A stretch of 64,000 bases of DNA from Arthrobacter sp. ATA002 (GCF_026898095.1 NZ_CP114015.1:2046001-2110000); one strand, 5' to 3'; shown: positions 17,546 through 29,205, counted from the first letter of the stretch. Notes: generated by a model from the sequence alone, not told the origin. Numbers and translations: made by a program.

Positions 17546-18879
17546 GTGAAAATACCACTGTCAGGCGCCGGACCGGCGCTTAACCGCCGGCAACTGTTGA
17601 TCGGCACCGGTGCGCTGCTTGGAGGCGCGCTCACCATGGCCTCGCTCTCCGGATGCCAGACCCCCGGCGCCGGCGCCGCGCAGAACCTGCGCTTCTGGCA
17701 CCTGTTGTCCGGCGGCGACGGCATCAAGATGCAGGGAATGATCGACGCCGCCAACGCGCAAAACCCGGACTTCACCGTCACCCCGACCGTCCTGGCCTGG
17801 GGTGCCCCTACTACACCAAGCTTTCCATGGCATCGGCCGGAGGGCGGCCGCCGGAACTTGCCATCATGCACGCCAGCCGCGTTGTGGGCTACGCCCCCGG
17901 CGGCCTGCTGGACGAATGGGACCTGGACCTGCTCGCGGAAAACGGAGTGACGGAAGCGGACTTCGCCCCCCGCATCTGGGAGAACAGCAAGATTGACGGC
18001 AAGGTCTTCAGCATCGCCCTGGACTCCCACCCCTTCATCATGATGTACAACACCGAGATTGCCGCAGAAGCGGGGGTGCTGGGCGGTGACCAGCAGCTGA
18101 TCCCCATTAGTTCCCCGGAACAGTTTCGGGATGTGGCCCTGGAAATGCAGAAAGTCACGGGCCGGCACGGGCTGTCGTACGGCTACCTGGGCGACGGTGC
18201 GCAGATGTGGAGGCTCTTCTACACCTTTTATCGGCAGCACGGCGCTGAAATGGTCCTCAAACAGGGCGAGACCGCCGTGGTTGACCGTGACGTCGCCATC
18301 TATTGCCTGCAATTCATCCGCTCACTGCTGGATGACACGATTACAACCAGCAGCGGCGACATCAACACGGCTATTGCAGAATTTGCCGGCGGCGATTCCG
18401 GCATGCTCTTCAGCGGGGTCTGGGAACTCCCCACCATGAAGAACGCCGGCATTCCGCTGGGGGCCTCCCCCATACCCACGTTGTTCGGCACTCCGGCAGC
18501 CTACGCCGACTCCCATGCTTTTGTGCTGCCGCATCAGCTGAACCTTGATGACGGACTGCGGCGGGACTCCTACAAATTCGTGGCGGACGTGCTGAAGGGA
18601 TCCTTCGCCTGGGCCGAGGCGGGTCACATCCCCTCCTACCAGCCCATCGTCAAATCGCTCGAGTACGGCGCGCTTTCGCCGCAGGCCAACTACGCGGCTG
18701 CAGCGGACATCATCAACTACGACCCCCGCGCCTACTTCTCCGGCTCAGGATCGGACTTCCAGACCTTCTTCGCCAACAGCGTCCAGAATGTCTTTCTCGG
18801 CCGGGACCAGCCGGAAACCGGCTGGGACTCCTTCGTCGAACGGCTCAATATCCTCCTGGCCAAGCCCAACCCCGTATAA
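17546..18879 (+). CDS. ABC transporter substrate-binding lipoprotein, arabinoside operon (frame interrupted)
   Basis: About 444 residues from the GTG at 17546 (AAAGGAGT upstream). The leader NRRQLLIGTGALLGGALTMA followed by SLSGC is a Tat-type lipoprotein signal. The frame breaks at the C4 run 17805-17808; one more C gives VLAWGAPYYTKLSMASAGG and joins the rest (PPELAIMHASRVVGYAPGG; SGMLFSGVWELPTMKNAG). It is a family-1 solute-binding protein. Because the operon ends in a GH51 arabinofuranosidase, arabino-oligosaccharides are the likely ligands. Confidence 0.87.
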
Positions 18880-18926
18880 GGGCGGACCAGACCCAACGTC
18901 TTCTGCAAGTGACAAAGGAGTCCTTC

Positions 18927-19867
18927 ATGAGTACCGCAACCGCTTCAAGGGGGCCGGCAGCACCGCCGGGCAATCAGCTGCCGCGCCCAACGCCCTGCGC
19001 AAGTCGCGCCGGGACAATCTGCACGGCTGGGGATTCAGCGCCCCGTTCCTGGCCTTCTTCGCCGTGTTCCTGATCTGGCCGATCATCTACGGCTTCTACA
19101 TGAGCCTGACCGGGAAGTCCCTTACCGGCGCCAACGACGAATTGATCGGCTTCGCGAACTATACCGAGGCGTTCCAGGACCCGGACCTCTGGCAGTCGCT
19201 TGGCAACACCCTGTACTTCACCGTTATCAGCACCGTTCCGCTGGTGGTCATTGCCCTCGCCATGGCAGCCCTGGTCAACATGGGCCTGCCGGCGCAATGG
19301 CTGTGGCGGCTGGCTTTCTTCTCCCCTTATCTGCTGGCCTCGACCGTGGTGTCCCTGTTCTTCACCTGGATGTACAACCCGCAGCTGGGCCTGATCAACG
19401 ACATCCTCTCGAAGGTGGGGATTCCGCCGGTCGCCTGGCTCAATGACCCCAAGGTCGCCATGTGGGCCATCGTTATCGCCACCGTCTGGTGGACAGTGGG
19501 CTTCAACTTCCTGCTCTATCTGGCAGCCATGCAGAACATTCCGCAGCAACACTACGAAGCGGCATCACTGGACGGAGCCGGCGGCTGGCGGCAGTTCTTC
19601 TCCATTACGCTCCCCCAGCTCGGACCAACCACGGTCCTCATTGTCATCCTCCAGGTTCTGGCGTCCCTGAAAATCTTCGACCAGGTCTACCAGATGACCC
19701 AGGGCGGACCGGCGGGCACCACCCGGACCATCGTGCAGTACATCTTCGAGACCGGGTTCACCGGGTACCGGTTCGGCTACTCCGCCGCAATTTCCTACGT
19801 GTTCTTCGCCCTGATCATTGTGGTCTCGTGCGGGCAGTTCTTCATCAACCGGCGAAGGAGCCTCTGA
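18927..19867 (+). CDS. ABC transporter permease, arabinoside operon (frame interrupted near start)
   Basis: About 313 residues. The ATG at 18927 has AAAGGAGT at ideal distance, but its frame is lost at the G5 run 18949-18953. With one more G it reads MSTATASRGAGSTAGQS and joins the main frame (LHGWGFSAPFLAFFAVFLIW). Six membrane segments and the EAA loop YEAASLDGAGGWRQFFSITLP mark a MalF/UgpA-like subunit of a CUT1 importer. Confidence 0.88.
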
Positions 19868-19868
19868 C

Positions 19869-20759
19869 ATGGCAGCACCGGCACTTACCCGCCCACCGGC
19901 ACCGGTACCTCCGGCCCCCGGCAGAACCGCAATCGCACTGTGACCCCGGCACGCATCGCCGGAACCGCTGTTGTCTCAGTACTGGCCGTTATCTGGCTGC
20001 TCCCCTACGCCTGGGCAGCGGTCACGGCGTTCAAGCCCGAGACCGAGGCAGCGGCAACCCCGCTCACCTGGTTCCCGGAGTCCGGTTTCACGCTGGAGGC
20101 TTTCACCAAGGTGCTCGGCGAAGGGAACATTCCGCTGTGGACCTGGAACTCCCTGCTTACCTCGGCGGCCATTACAGTCATCACCCTCGTGATCTCGGCG
20201 CTGTGCGCCTATGCCCTGTCCCGGATTGATTTCAAGGGCAAGCGGATCCTCATGTCCGTGATCATCGCCTCTATTGTCATTCCACCGCCCGTGCTGATCA
20301 TTCCGCTGTTCTACCAGCTGCTTTCCATGCACCTGATTGACACCTACTGGGCGGTCATCCTCCCGCAGGTTATCGCTCCGGCCATGGTGTTTATCCTCAA
20401 GAAATTCTTCGACCAGATTCCGCGTGAACTTGAAGAAGCAGCAATCATGGACGGTGCCGGGAGGATGCGGGTGTTCCTGCAGATCGTACTTCCCCTCCCG
20501 CCCGATCCTGTCCGCCGTGGCGATCTTCGTCTTCATCGGTGCTTGGAACAACTTCCTGTGGCCGTTCATCGCAACGAATGACCCCTCATTGCTAACGCTT
20601 CCGGTGGGGCTGCAAACCATCAAGAGTGCCTATGGCATCCAGTACGCCCAGAATATGGCCTCGGCACTGCTGGCGGCTCTGCCACTGATCATCGTCTTCC
20701 TTTTCTTTCAGCGGCAGATCATCAAGGGAATTTCCACCACCGGCCTGGCCGGCACCTAA
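19869..20759 (+). CDS. ABC transporter permease, second subunit, arabinoside operon (two frame breaks)
   Basis: About 296 residues. The ATG at 19869 follows AAGGAG at the end of the partner gene. One base is missing in the C5 run 19915-19919 and one is extra in the C4 run 20492-20495. Correcting both joins an N-terminal Pro-rich tail, the helix VVSVLAVIWLLPYAWAAVTA, the EAA loop ELEEAAIMDGAGRMRVFLQI, and IFVFIGAWNNFLWPF. It is the MalG-like partner. If the first break were ignored, a start at the GTG 19940 would be needed, which has no ribosome site. Confidence 0.85.
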
Positions 20760-22377
<1,618 letters not shown>

Positions 22378-22397
22378 GAAGCTCCTCGAGCGGGCGT

Positions 22398-22430
22398 GGG
22401 CACCGGCGGGCGCCGGGCAACCCGGTGCCC
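22398..22430 (+). terminator. Hairpin after abfA, probable terminator
   Basis: Nine-base arms GGGCACCGG / CCGGTGCCC around a 15-base GC-rich loop, 20 bases after the abfA stop. No T-tract, as is common in high-GC actinobacteria. A second hairpin (GGTGGCAG / CTGCCACC, 22463-22486, loop 8) follows and might terminate read-through or sit in the leader of the next gene. Confidence 0.5.
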
Positions 22431-22554
22431 TCGCCGCCGCCTACGGCCACCAGGCAGTCCGCGGTGGCAGTGTCGCTCCTGCCACCCTTGACGCTCCCTG
22501 TCCGGAAAGGCAGGGTGGTAGATCCATCAGCATGCTTGCCAAAAGGGGAGACAG

Positions 22555-23701
22555 ATGCGGTCAATGGTGTACCGCGGGCCGTACAAGGTCCGTGTCGAAG
22601 AGAAGGACATTCCCCGGATCGAACATCCGAACGACGCCATCGTGCGCGTGACGGCGGCAGCGATCTGCGGTTCGGATCTGCACCTGTATCACGGCATGAT
22701 GCCCGACACCCGGGTGGGTACCACCTTCGGGCATGAGTTTGTGGGTGTTGTGCACGAGCTGGGGTCCTCGGTGCGGAACCTGTCCGTGGGAGACCGCGTC
22801 ATGGTTCCGTTCAATATTTACTGCGGGTCCTGCTACTTTTGCAGCCGCGGCCTGTACTCCAACTGCCACAACGTCAATCCCAACGCCACCGCCGTGGGCG
22901 GGATCTACGGCTACTCCCACACCTGCGGCGGGTACGACGGCGGCCAGGCGGAGTTCGTGCGCGTCCCGTTCGCCGACGTCGGCCCGTCCATCATCCCGGA
23001 CTGGATGGGTGAGGAGGACGCAGTTCTGCTCACCGACGCGCTCGCCACCGGCTATTTCGGCGCGCAGCTCGGTGATATCCGAGAAGGCGACACCGTCGTC
23101 GTGTTCGGCGCCGGCCCGGTGGGACTCTACGCCGCCGCGTCCTCCTGGCTGATGGGGCGGGCCGGGTCATCGTAGTGGACCATCTGGAGTACCGGCTGGA
23201 AAAAGCCCGCTCCTTCGCCCACGCCGAAACCTGGAACTTCGCCGAGTACAAGGACATCGTGGTGGAAATGAAGAAAACCACCGACTACCTCGGGGCCGAC
23301 GTCGCCATAGACGCCGCCGGGGCGGAGGCGGACGGGAGCTTCATCCAAAACGTCACAGCCGCCCAGCTCAAGCTGCAGGGCGGCTCCCCGGTGGCCCTGA
23401 ACTGGGCCATTGATTCGGTCCGCAAAGCCGGCACCGTGTCCGTGATTGGGGCGTACGGTCCCATCTTCAGCGCCGTCAAGTTCGGCGATGCCCTGAACAA
23501 GGGTCTGACGCTGCGCATGAACCAGTGTCCCGTCAAACGCCAGTGGCCGCGCCTGTTCGAGCACATCCGCAACGGGTACCTCAAGCCCAGCGACTTGGTG
23601 ACGCACCGGATCCCCTGGAACACATCGCCGAGGGCTACCACATGTTCTCGGCCAAGCTCGATAACTGCATCAAACCCCTGGTCATCCCCAGTGCCTCCTG
23701 A
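22555..23701 (+). CDS. Zinc-dependent alcohol dehydrogenase, MDR family (two frame breaks)
   Basis: About 382 residues. Catalytic zinc ligands are in AAAICGSDLHLYHG and FGHEFVG; structural zinc Cys are in YCGSCYFCSRGLYSNC; the NAD-binding loop is VVFGAGPVGLYAA. It resembles glutathione-independent formaldehyde dehydrogenase-like and threonine dehydrogenase-like MDR enzymes. The G4 run 23154-23157 lacks one G (restores WLMGAGRVIVVDHLEYRL) and the C4 run 23612-23615 lacks one C (restores RIPLEHIAEGYHMFSAKL ... to the stop at 23701). It precedes a hypothetical gene by 13 bases. Substrate unknown. Confidence 0.88.
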
Positions 23702-23714
23702 AAGCGAGGAAACC

Positions 23715-24302
23715 ATGGCAGAAACACCCAGCACCCCCTATCTGGCGGGAGTGCCGAAACGGCGGTTCACCAACGAGGAGCTGCGGGCGCGGATCCCGGG
23801 TTGGGGCGCCGATCTTGATCCCGCTGACCGGCCCTCCGTTCCCAAGGTGCGGACTGATCTGGAGACCGGCGCCCACTGGGATTTCCCGGAACGCCAGACG
23901 GCGGCACAGCCGCGGGAACGCTCCATTGAACACCAGTTCGTGACGCCGGTTTTCGGCACCTCGGTTCCGCTGAAGGGCGTGTCGGGCGCGATGCGCCGCT
24001 ACGCCTACAAGTACAGCGAGGCCCGGGCGGCGCACTGGCTCATCCTGATCGCCGCGGACCGGGTGGACGCCGGCGGCAGCCACCTGCGCTCGTTCCTGAC
24101 CCTGCGCCCGGACAACCCGGTCACCGAAACGGGGGTGCTGAGCGAATTTACCCGCCACGGGGTCTCGTCCCGGTTCGGGTCCAAGCGCGCCGACCTGAAG
24201 GAACAGGCGCTGGCGCCGCTGTTCGCCGCGGGGCCGTGGATTCTTGCCGGAGGCGCGGCCTTCGCCGTCGTGCGCCGGCTCGTGCGGGCCGCCCGGACCT
24301 GA
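23715..24302 (+). CDS. Hypothetical protein with C-terminal membrane helix, coupled to the dehydrogenase
   Basis: 195 residues from the ATG at 23715. I do not recognise a named family. The N-terminal half is charged and Pro-rich (RRFTNEELRARIPGWGADLD); the middle contains GVSGAMRRYAYKYSEARAAHW; the end has one hydrophobic segment, PWILAGGAAFAVVRRLV, followed by Arg, suggesting an anchor with a cytoplasmic tail. It starts 13 bases after the corrected stop of the alcohol dehydrogenase, so the two are likely one operon. Confidence 0.7.
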   Translation: MAETPSTPYLAGVPKRRFTNEELRARIPGWGADLDPADRPSVPKVRTDLETGAHWDFPERQTAAQPRERSIEHQFVTPVFGTSVPLKGVSGAMRRYAYKYSEARAAHWLILIAADRVDAGGSHLRSFLTLRPDNPVTETGVLSEFTRHGVSSRFGSKRADLKEQALAPLFAAGPWILAGGAAFAVVRRLVRAART

Positions 24303-24343
24303 GGCCGCCCGGTGCTGACGCGGCCTGGGCGGCGACCCTCAGG
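24298..24343. terminator. Bidirectional hairpin between convergent genes
   Basis: Outer arms CCTGAGG / CCTCAGG and inner arms GCCGCCC / GGGCGGC enclose a short loop. The structure straddles the stop of the hypothetical gene and the stop of the Clp-N gene, which face each other, so it can serve both. Confidence 0.6.
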
Positions 24344-24893
24344 CGCTTCGGCCCAGATCTCGGAGAAGCTCCTCGCGGACTAAGCCCGGATCAGTGCCCA
24401 GGACCCTGAGCGTGCGCGCTGCGGCAGAGCTGTCCTGTGCAATAAGTCCCAGCAGCAGATGTTCGACTCTGATGTCTTTTCGGCCCAGGGCACGTGACTG
24501 CTTCAGTGACTCCACCAGCGCTTCCTTTGCTGCTGCAGTAAAGGGAACGGCGCCGCCTCCGCGGCGGCCCAGGAACCCCTGGCGGCGTCGTTCCGGGCGG
24601 TCCAGCGCTCCCGGACCGAAACTGGCTTCCGCCCGGCTTCGGACGGCCTCCAGGTCAACGCCGATGTTCTCCAGCGCTTCCGCGTCCGCCGTGCCGAGTC
24701 CCCGGGCCCGTCCGGCTATGGCTTCTCTCTCGATACCGAGCCGGTGCAATACCCTGACCGCAGCGTTGTCTCCACTGGCCAGGACGCCAAGCAGCATATG
24801 GTCGGCACCAATCTCGGTGTCCCCCAGCAGCCGGGCCTGTTCCTGGGCTCCGATGACCACCGCCCGGGCGTTCTGTGTAAAGCGTTCAAACAT
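24339..24893 (-). CDS. Clp N-domain protein
   Basis: 184 residues from the ATG at 24893, with AAGGAGG upstream. Two Clp-N repeats are visible: FTQNARAVVIGAQEQARLLG ... IGADHMLLGVLAS and FTAAAKEALVESLKQSRALG ... IRVEHLLLGLIAQ. No AAA ATPase domain follows, so it is a stand-alone substrate- or adaptor-binding domain related to ClpC. An Arg/Gly-rich linker (RPERRRQGFLGRRGGG) separates the repeats. It sits 10 bases after a small HTH gene, the usual arrangement for this family in actinobacteria. Confidence 0.9.
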   Translation of the reverse strand: MFERFTQNARAVVIGAQEQARLLGDTEIGADHMLLGVLASGDNAAVRVLHRLGIEREAIAGRARGLGTADAEALENIGVDLEAVRSRAEASFGPGALDRPERRRQGFLGRRGGGAVPFTAAAKEALVESLKQSRALGRKDIRVEHLLLGLIAQDSSAAARTLRVLGTDPGLVREELLRDLGRSA

Positions 24894-24903
24894 GACTGCC
24901 TCC

Positions 24904-25131
24904 TTAGTCTGTGGACGCTGCCGTCCGCCGGGCATGCTTTTTGTGCACCGCCTGTTTTGAAACTCCCACGGCAGCGGCAATCTCTGCCCAGGACCAGCCC
25001 TGCTCCCTGGCATTGCGCACCTGCAGGGCTTCCAGTTGTTCGACCAGCCGCCGAAGGGCCGCCACAGCGCGCAGTCCGACGGCGGGGTCCCGGCTGGTTC
25101 CGTCACTTATGAGCTCGTCCCGTGTATCCAT
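24904..25131 (-). CDS. Small helix-turn-helix regulator paired with the Clp-N protein
   Basis: 75 residues. The second half is an HTH resembling sigma-70 region 4 (NAREQGWSWAEIAAAVGVSKQAVHKKH), and the first half is a helix probably used for dimerisation. It is upstream of and nearly touching the Clp-N gene, so it likely controls its own operon (inference from context). Confidence 0.8.
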   Translation of the reverse strand: MDTRDELISDGTSRDPAVGLRAVAALRRLVEQLEALQVRNAREQGWSWAEIAAAVGVSKQAVHKKHARRTAASTD

Positions 25132-25295
25132 GCCGTCAGCTTAGGTTGACGACCTACCCTGCGTCAACGCTTATTGACGCCGGGATTTCCGCCGCGTGCC
25201 CACCATGCCTCGTCGGGCCGGCAGCCGCGTATCACCGTCCTCGTCGGGCCGGCAGCCGGACACCTGCCGCAAGGGAGAAATGCCACAATGGGGAA

Positions 25296-26030
25296 ATGCC
25301 ACATTCCCGAGGTTTTGATGATCCGCGGCTGATCCGCGAAATCCGGCGCCGGCCGGACGCCGACGTTGACCCGGCCAGCTGGCCCGCGGCGGTTCCGGCC
25401 GTGGCCGCCGTCCTGGAATCCGGGCTGGAGCTTCCGGCCGGCGTGACGTTCCTGGTGGGCGAGAACGGCAGCGGTAAATCCACCCTCGTCGAGGCGGTTG
25501 CGGCGGCGTACGGGCTGGGACCGGAGGGCGGCACGGTCCACTCGGCGCACAGTACGCGGCGAACCGAATCTCCATTGAGCAGCTGGATCAGCCTCGTCCG
25601 GCAGGCCGGCGCTCAGAAGTGGGGATTCTTTCTCCGGGCGGAAACTATGCACGGCTACTACACCTTTCAGGACGAGATGGGCGGCGGCCGGGATTTCCAT
25701 GCAATGAGCCACGGCGAGTCCTTCCTCGCCATCGCGGAAACCTACCTCAACACGCAGGGCTTTTACTGCCTGGACGAGCCCGAAGCGGCACTGTCCTTTA
25801 GCTCCACCCTGGCCCTGATCGGGGTGCTCAATGATCTTGCCGCCAACGGATCGCAGATCCTGTGCGCCACCCACTCCCCCGTGCTGGCCTCGCTTCCGGG
25901 AGCCACCATCTACGAAACGGGAGAACACGGGATAGCCCGCCGTGAGTGGGAGGACCTCGATCTGGTGACGAACTGGCGTTCGTATTTGAACGAACCCCGC
26001 CGCTACCTGCGGCACATTTTGGTGCCGTGA
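25296..26030 (+). CDS. Short AAA/ABC-type ATPase (COG3910-like)
   Basis: 244 residues from the ATG at 25296; the ribosome site is weak and three ATGs in three frames crowd the start. Walker A is GENGSGKSTLVEA, the signature motif is MSHGESFLAI, Walker B is GFYCLDEPEAALSF and the switch His is in ATHSPVLAS. This is the compact soluble ABC-like ATPase family with no permease, related to SMC/RecF folds. Its function is not settled. It overlaps the next gene by four bases (GTGA). Confidence 0.88.
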   Translation: MPHSRGFDDPRLIREIRRRPDADVDPASWPAAVPAVAAVLESGLELPAGVTFLVGENGSGKSTLVEAVAAAYGLGPEGGTVHSAHSTRRTESPLSSWISLVRQAGAQKWGFFLRAETMHGYYTFQDEMGGGRDFHAMSHGESFLAIAETYLNTQGFYCLDEPEAALSFSSTLALIGVLNDLAANGSQILCATHSPVLASLPGATIYETGEHGIARREWEDLDLVTNWRSYLNEPRRYLRHILVP

Positions 26031-27013
26031 TCCTGGGAAGTCCCGGCGCCCGGAAGGCCTCCACAGGCCAGCCCGGCGCGCGGCCCGGCGCCCCGGGCGC
26101 GGCCGCCGGCGCCCTGTTCGTTCTGCTCGCCTCGGTGCTTTGGGGCACCACCGGAACCGCTGCCACCCTTGCGCCCCATGTGGGACCGCTCGCCATCGGA
26201 GCGGCTGCCATGGGAATCGGCGGGCTGCTGCAGGCCCTGACGGCCTGGCCGTTGCTTCGGGCATCCTGGTCTGCGCTGCTCCGGCACCGGCGGGCAGTGG
26301 TTCTGGGCGGTGGGGCCGTTGCCGTCTATCCGCTGGCCTTTTATTCCTCGATGCATCTGGCCGGGGTGACGGTGGGCACCGTGGTCAGCATTGGCTCGGC
26401 GCCGCTCGCTTCGGCAGTACTGGAGCGGGTTGTCGACCGACGGCGCTTCAGCCGGCGCTGGGCCGCGGGCGCCGCAACGGCGGTCGTTGGAACGGTGCTG
26501 CTGTGCGCGGCGCAGGCTGCCGCTGCCGCGGACGGTGACGGCGCACGCCAGCCGGGCGCCGTCGTAGCCGGGGTCCTGCTGGGACTGGTTGCCGGAACAA
26601 CCTATGCGCTCTACTCCTGGACGGCGCACCGGCTGATGACCCGCGGCATCCCGGCGCGGGCGGCCATGGGCGCGACCTTCGGTGTGGGTGGGCTGATGCT
26701 GATGCCGGTGCTGGCTCTGACCGGAGGCCCGCTGCTGGCGTCGTGGTCCAATGCCGCGGTGGGAGGATACCTGGCGCTGGTGCCGATGTTCGCGGGCTAT
26801 GTCCTCTTCGGCCTGGGGCTGGCCAGGGTCCTGCCCAGCACCGCAACCACCCTGTCGCTGGTGGAGCCCGTCGTGGCGGCCGTGCTCGCCGTCGCCATAG
26901 TCGGCGAGGGCCTGCTGCCGGCGGGGTGGGCCGGAGCGGCGCTTGTCCTGGCCGGGCTGCTGGTCCTGACGCTTCCGGCGCAGCGGCGGCGCGCACAGGT
27001 GATCCGGCCCTAG
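26027..27013 (+). CDS. EamA/DMT-family transporter
   Basis: 328 residues from the GTG at 26027, which overlaps the previous stop. Ten hydrophobic segments form two EamA repeats: ALFVLLASVLWGTTGTAATL begins the first and VAGVLLGLVAGTTYALYSW the second; TATTLSLVEPVVAAVLAVAI is the conserved end motif. These are drug/metabolite exporters or scavenging permeases. Substrate unknown. Confidence 0.9.
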   Translation: MILGSPGARKASTGQPGARPGAPGAAAGALFVLLASVLWGTTGTAATLAPHVGPLAIGAAAMGIGGLLQALTAWPLLRASWSALLRHRRAVVLGGGAVAVYPLAFYSSMHLAGVTVGTVVSIGSAPLASAVLERVVDRRRFSRRWAAGAATAVVGTVLLCAAQAAAAADGDGARQPGAVVAGVLLGLVAGTTYALYSWTAHRLMTRGIPARAAMGATFGVGGLMLMPVLALTGGPLLASWSNAAVGGYLALVPMFAGYVLFGLGLARVLPSTATTLSLVEPVVAAVLAVAIVGEGLLPAGWAGAALVLAGLLVLTLPAQRRRAQVIRP

Positions 27014-27016
27014 GCT

Positions 27017-28069
27017 GTGGAGATGTTCTCTCCCCTGCCGGCCGTCCCCGTGCCCCCGCAGCCGGCTACCGCCGGAGCTCCCTGTGCGCCCGGCGTCCCC
27101 AGTCCCCCCTTGGTTCCCGATTACCGGGTGACAGCGGTGCGGCGGACCTGGGCCGGGCTGCCGGACCTCCTGCGCCGGCGGGCAGCTGCGCACCTTGGCG
27201 GCACGGTGTCCGCTGTCCGTTCGGCCGGCGGCGGATTTACCCCGGGTTTCGCCGCCGTGCTGGAAGGTGCCGGCAGTGAACGGATTTTCGCCAAAGCGGC
27301 CCCGGAGACCGACAGCTTCATCTATCCGTCCTACCTGCGGGAAGCCGAAGTGGCCCGGCGGATGCCGGCGGGCATGCCCGTTCCCGTGCTGTCCGCTGCG
27401 GAACAGCTAACGGTGGACGGAACCGGCTGGCAGCTGCTGGTCTATGAGGCAGTGGACGGGGCCATGCCGGGCCACCCCTGGACGGACCGGGAGCTGCAGG
27501 CAATCGAGGCGTCCTGCGCCGAAGCGGTCCGGATCCTGAAGGGCTTCCCCCGCGAGCTTGCCGGTGAGCCGCTGGCCGGGGACCTCACCGCCGTACCGTC
27601 CGGGTTCCTTTCCGTGGCGGACGGCGCACCTGCCCCCTGGTTCCTGCCCGGCCTAACCGCCCGGCATGCGGCCGGGTTCCAGGAGCTGCTTGCGCTCTGC
27701 CCGGAGGCTTTGGCCGGCGAGGCAGTCCTGCACGGGGACCTGCGGCCGGACAACATCCTGATCCGGTCCGGCCGCGCACTGATCTGCGACTGGAACTTCC
27801 TGGGTACGGGCGCGGAATGGACCGACTGGGTCTCGGTCCTGCCGTACGCCCATTCGGGCGGCCTGGACGCTGATGCCTGGCTGCAGCGGTCAGCACTCAC
27901 GCGCGGGGTGCCGGCCCGGCACATTGATGCGTTCCTCGCCGCCCTGCTCAACTACATGATCCATTCGGGCAGCCAGCCGGATGTTCCTTCCAGCCCCCAG
28001 CTGCGGGCGCACGGCCGGCACACGGCGCGGATTGTTTACGACTGGTGCCTCCGGCGGAACGCGGTGTAG
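27017..28069 (+). CDS. Phosphotransferase of the APH/choline-kinase fold
   Basis: About 350 residues; GTG 27017 or ATG 27023 may start it, with no clear ribosome site, three bases after the transporter stop. The catalytic loop is VLHGDLRPDNILI and the metal-binding Asp is in ALICDWNFLG, as in aminoglycoside phosphotransferase-like kinases. The N-lobe is GGGFTPGFAAVLEG ... IFAKAA. An acceptor cannot be named; resistance is only one possibility in this broad family. Confidence 0.87.
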   Translation: MEMFSPLPAVPVPPQPATAGAPCAPGVPSPPLVPDYRVTAVRRTWAGLPDLLRRRAAAHLGGTVSAVRSAGGGFTPGFAAVLEGAGSERIFAKAAPETDSFIYPSYLREAEVARRMPAGMPVPVLSAAEQLTVDGTGWQLLVYEAVDGAMPGHPWTDRELQAIEASCAEAVRILKGFPRELAGEPLAGDLTAVPSGFLSVADGAPAPWFLPGLTARHAAGFQELLALCPEALAGEAVLHGDLRPDNILIRSGRALICDWNFLGTGAEWTDWVSVLPYAHSGGLDADAWLQRSALTRGVPARHIDAFLAALLNYMIHSGSQPDVPSSPQLRAHGRHTARIVYDWCLRRNAV

Positions 28070-28137
28070 CGTCCGCCGTCCGGTCCCGCACCGTAAGGTT
28101 CTTTGACTTTGGCGGTCCGGTGCCGTGGGATGGCACC

Positions 28138-29205
28138 ATGACGAAGAACTACCGCATTGCCCTGATCCCCGGCGACGGCATCGGCCACGAAGTCCTGCCT
28201 CCCGCCCGCGCGGTGCTCGACGCCGTCGCGCCCCGCCACGGGATAAGCCTGGAGTACGACGAGTTTGACTGGTCCTGCCGCCGCTACCTGGACAAGGGGG
28301 CAATGATGCCCGACGACGGACTGGATGCGATCCGTGGGCACGACTCCATCCTGCTGGGGGCCGTTGGATGGCCGGGCGTACCGGACCACGTCAGCCTGTG
28401 GGGGCTGCTGATTCCCATCCGGCGCGAGTTCCGGCAGTACGTCAACCTGCGGCCCATCAAGGTCCTCCAGGGTGTTCCCAGCCCCCTGCGTCCGGAGCTG
28501 ACCGATCCGGGCGTCGACTTTGTCGTGGTGCGCGAGAACAACGAGGGCGAGTACTCGGAAATCGGCGGCCGGCTCAACCGCGGGCTGCCCACGGAAATGG
28601 CCATCCAGGAGTCCGTGTTCACCCGTGAGGGCGTGAGCCGGATTGTGGACTATGCCTTTGACCTGGCCGGACAGCGCCGGGGCGTCCTGACCTCGGCAAC
28701 AAAGTCCAACGGCATCATCCACACCATGCCGTTCTGGGACGAACTGGTGGGCGAACGGGCCGCGGAGTATCCCGGCGTGAAGTGGAACTCGGAGCACATT
28801 GATGCGCTCGCCGCCAAGGTGGTCCTGAATCCGTCACGCTTCGACGTCATTGTGGGCTCCAACCTCTTCGGCGACATTCTCAGCGACCTTGCCGCTGCGA
28901 TTGCCGGCAGCATCGGGATTGCGCCCTCGGCCAACCTGAATCCGGAACGGGAATACCCGTCCATGTTCGAGCCGGTGCACGGTTCGGCCCCGGACATTTT
29001 CGGTCAGGGCGTGGCGAACCCGCTGGGCGCGATCTGGTCTGCGTCGATGATGCTGGACCACCTGGGCCATCCGGAGGCGGGCGCCGAGATACTGGAGGCT
29101 GTGTTCGGTGTGCTGGCGGACTCACCCGTCCGCACCCGCGACCTGGGCGGAACCGCCGGAACCGAGGAGTTCACCCGGGAGGTCCTGGCCCGCGTCGGGT
29201 CCTGA
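28138..29205 (+). CDS. Tartrate/D-malate-type dehydrogenase (isopropylmalate dehydrogenase family)
   Basis: 355 residues. IALIPGDGIGHEVLPPA begins the NAD-linked beta-decarboxylating fold; VVVRENNEGEYSEIGGR, TSATKSN, the metal-binding FDVIVGSNLFGDILSDL and the nucleotide loop EPVHGSAPDI follow. The stretch HVSLWGLLIPIRREFRQYVN is characteristic of tartrate dehydrogenase/decarboxylase (TtuC/DmlA) rather than LeuB. It converges on a paralogue, and a LysR regulator with a dicarboxylate carrier lies just beyond. Confidence 0.88.
   Translation: MTKNYRIALIPGDGIGHEVLPPARAVLDAVAPRHGISLEYDEFDWSCRRYLDKGAMMPDDGLDAIRGHDSILLGAVGWPGVPDHVSLWGLLIPIRREFRQYVNLRPIKVLQGVPSPLRPELTDPGVDFVVVRENNEGEYSEIGGRLNRGLPTEMAIQESVFTREGVSRIVDYAFDLAGQRRGVLTSATKSNGIIHTMPFWDELVGERAAEYPGVKWNSEHIDALAAKVVLNPSRFDVIVGSNLFGDILSDLAAAIAGSIGIAPSANLNPEREYPSMFEPVHGSAPDIFGQGVANPLGAIWSASMMLDHLGHPEAGAEILEAVFGVLADSPVRTRDLGGTAGTEEFTREVLARVGS

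Noticed and set aside
22555..24302. A single 375-residue fusion formed by the end of the alcohol dehydrogenase and the next protein
   Set aside because: The fusion only arises because of two missing bases; restoring them separates two ordinary genes with their own stop and start.
26003..27193. Long minus-strand ORF opposite the EamA transporter, and similar long antisense ORFs (for example 58057-59865 and 735-1559)
   Set aside because: They lack domains, start sites with ribosome sites, and plausible composition; GC-rich codon bias on the coding strand leaves stop-free shadows.
27017..28069. Naming the APH-fold protein an antibiotic-resistance kinase
   Set aside because: The fold covers choline, homoserine, sugar and other kinases; nothing here fixes the acceptor.
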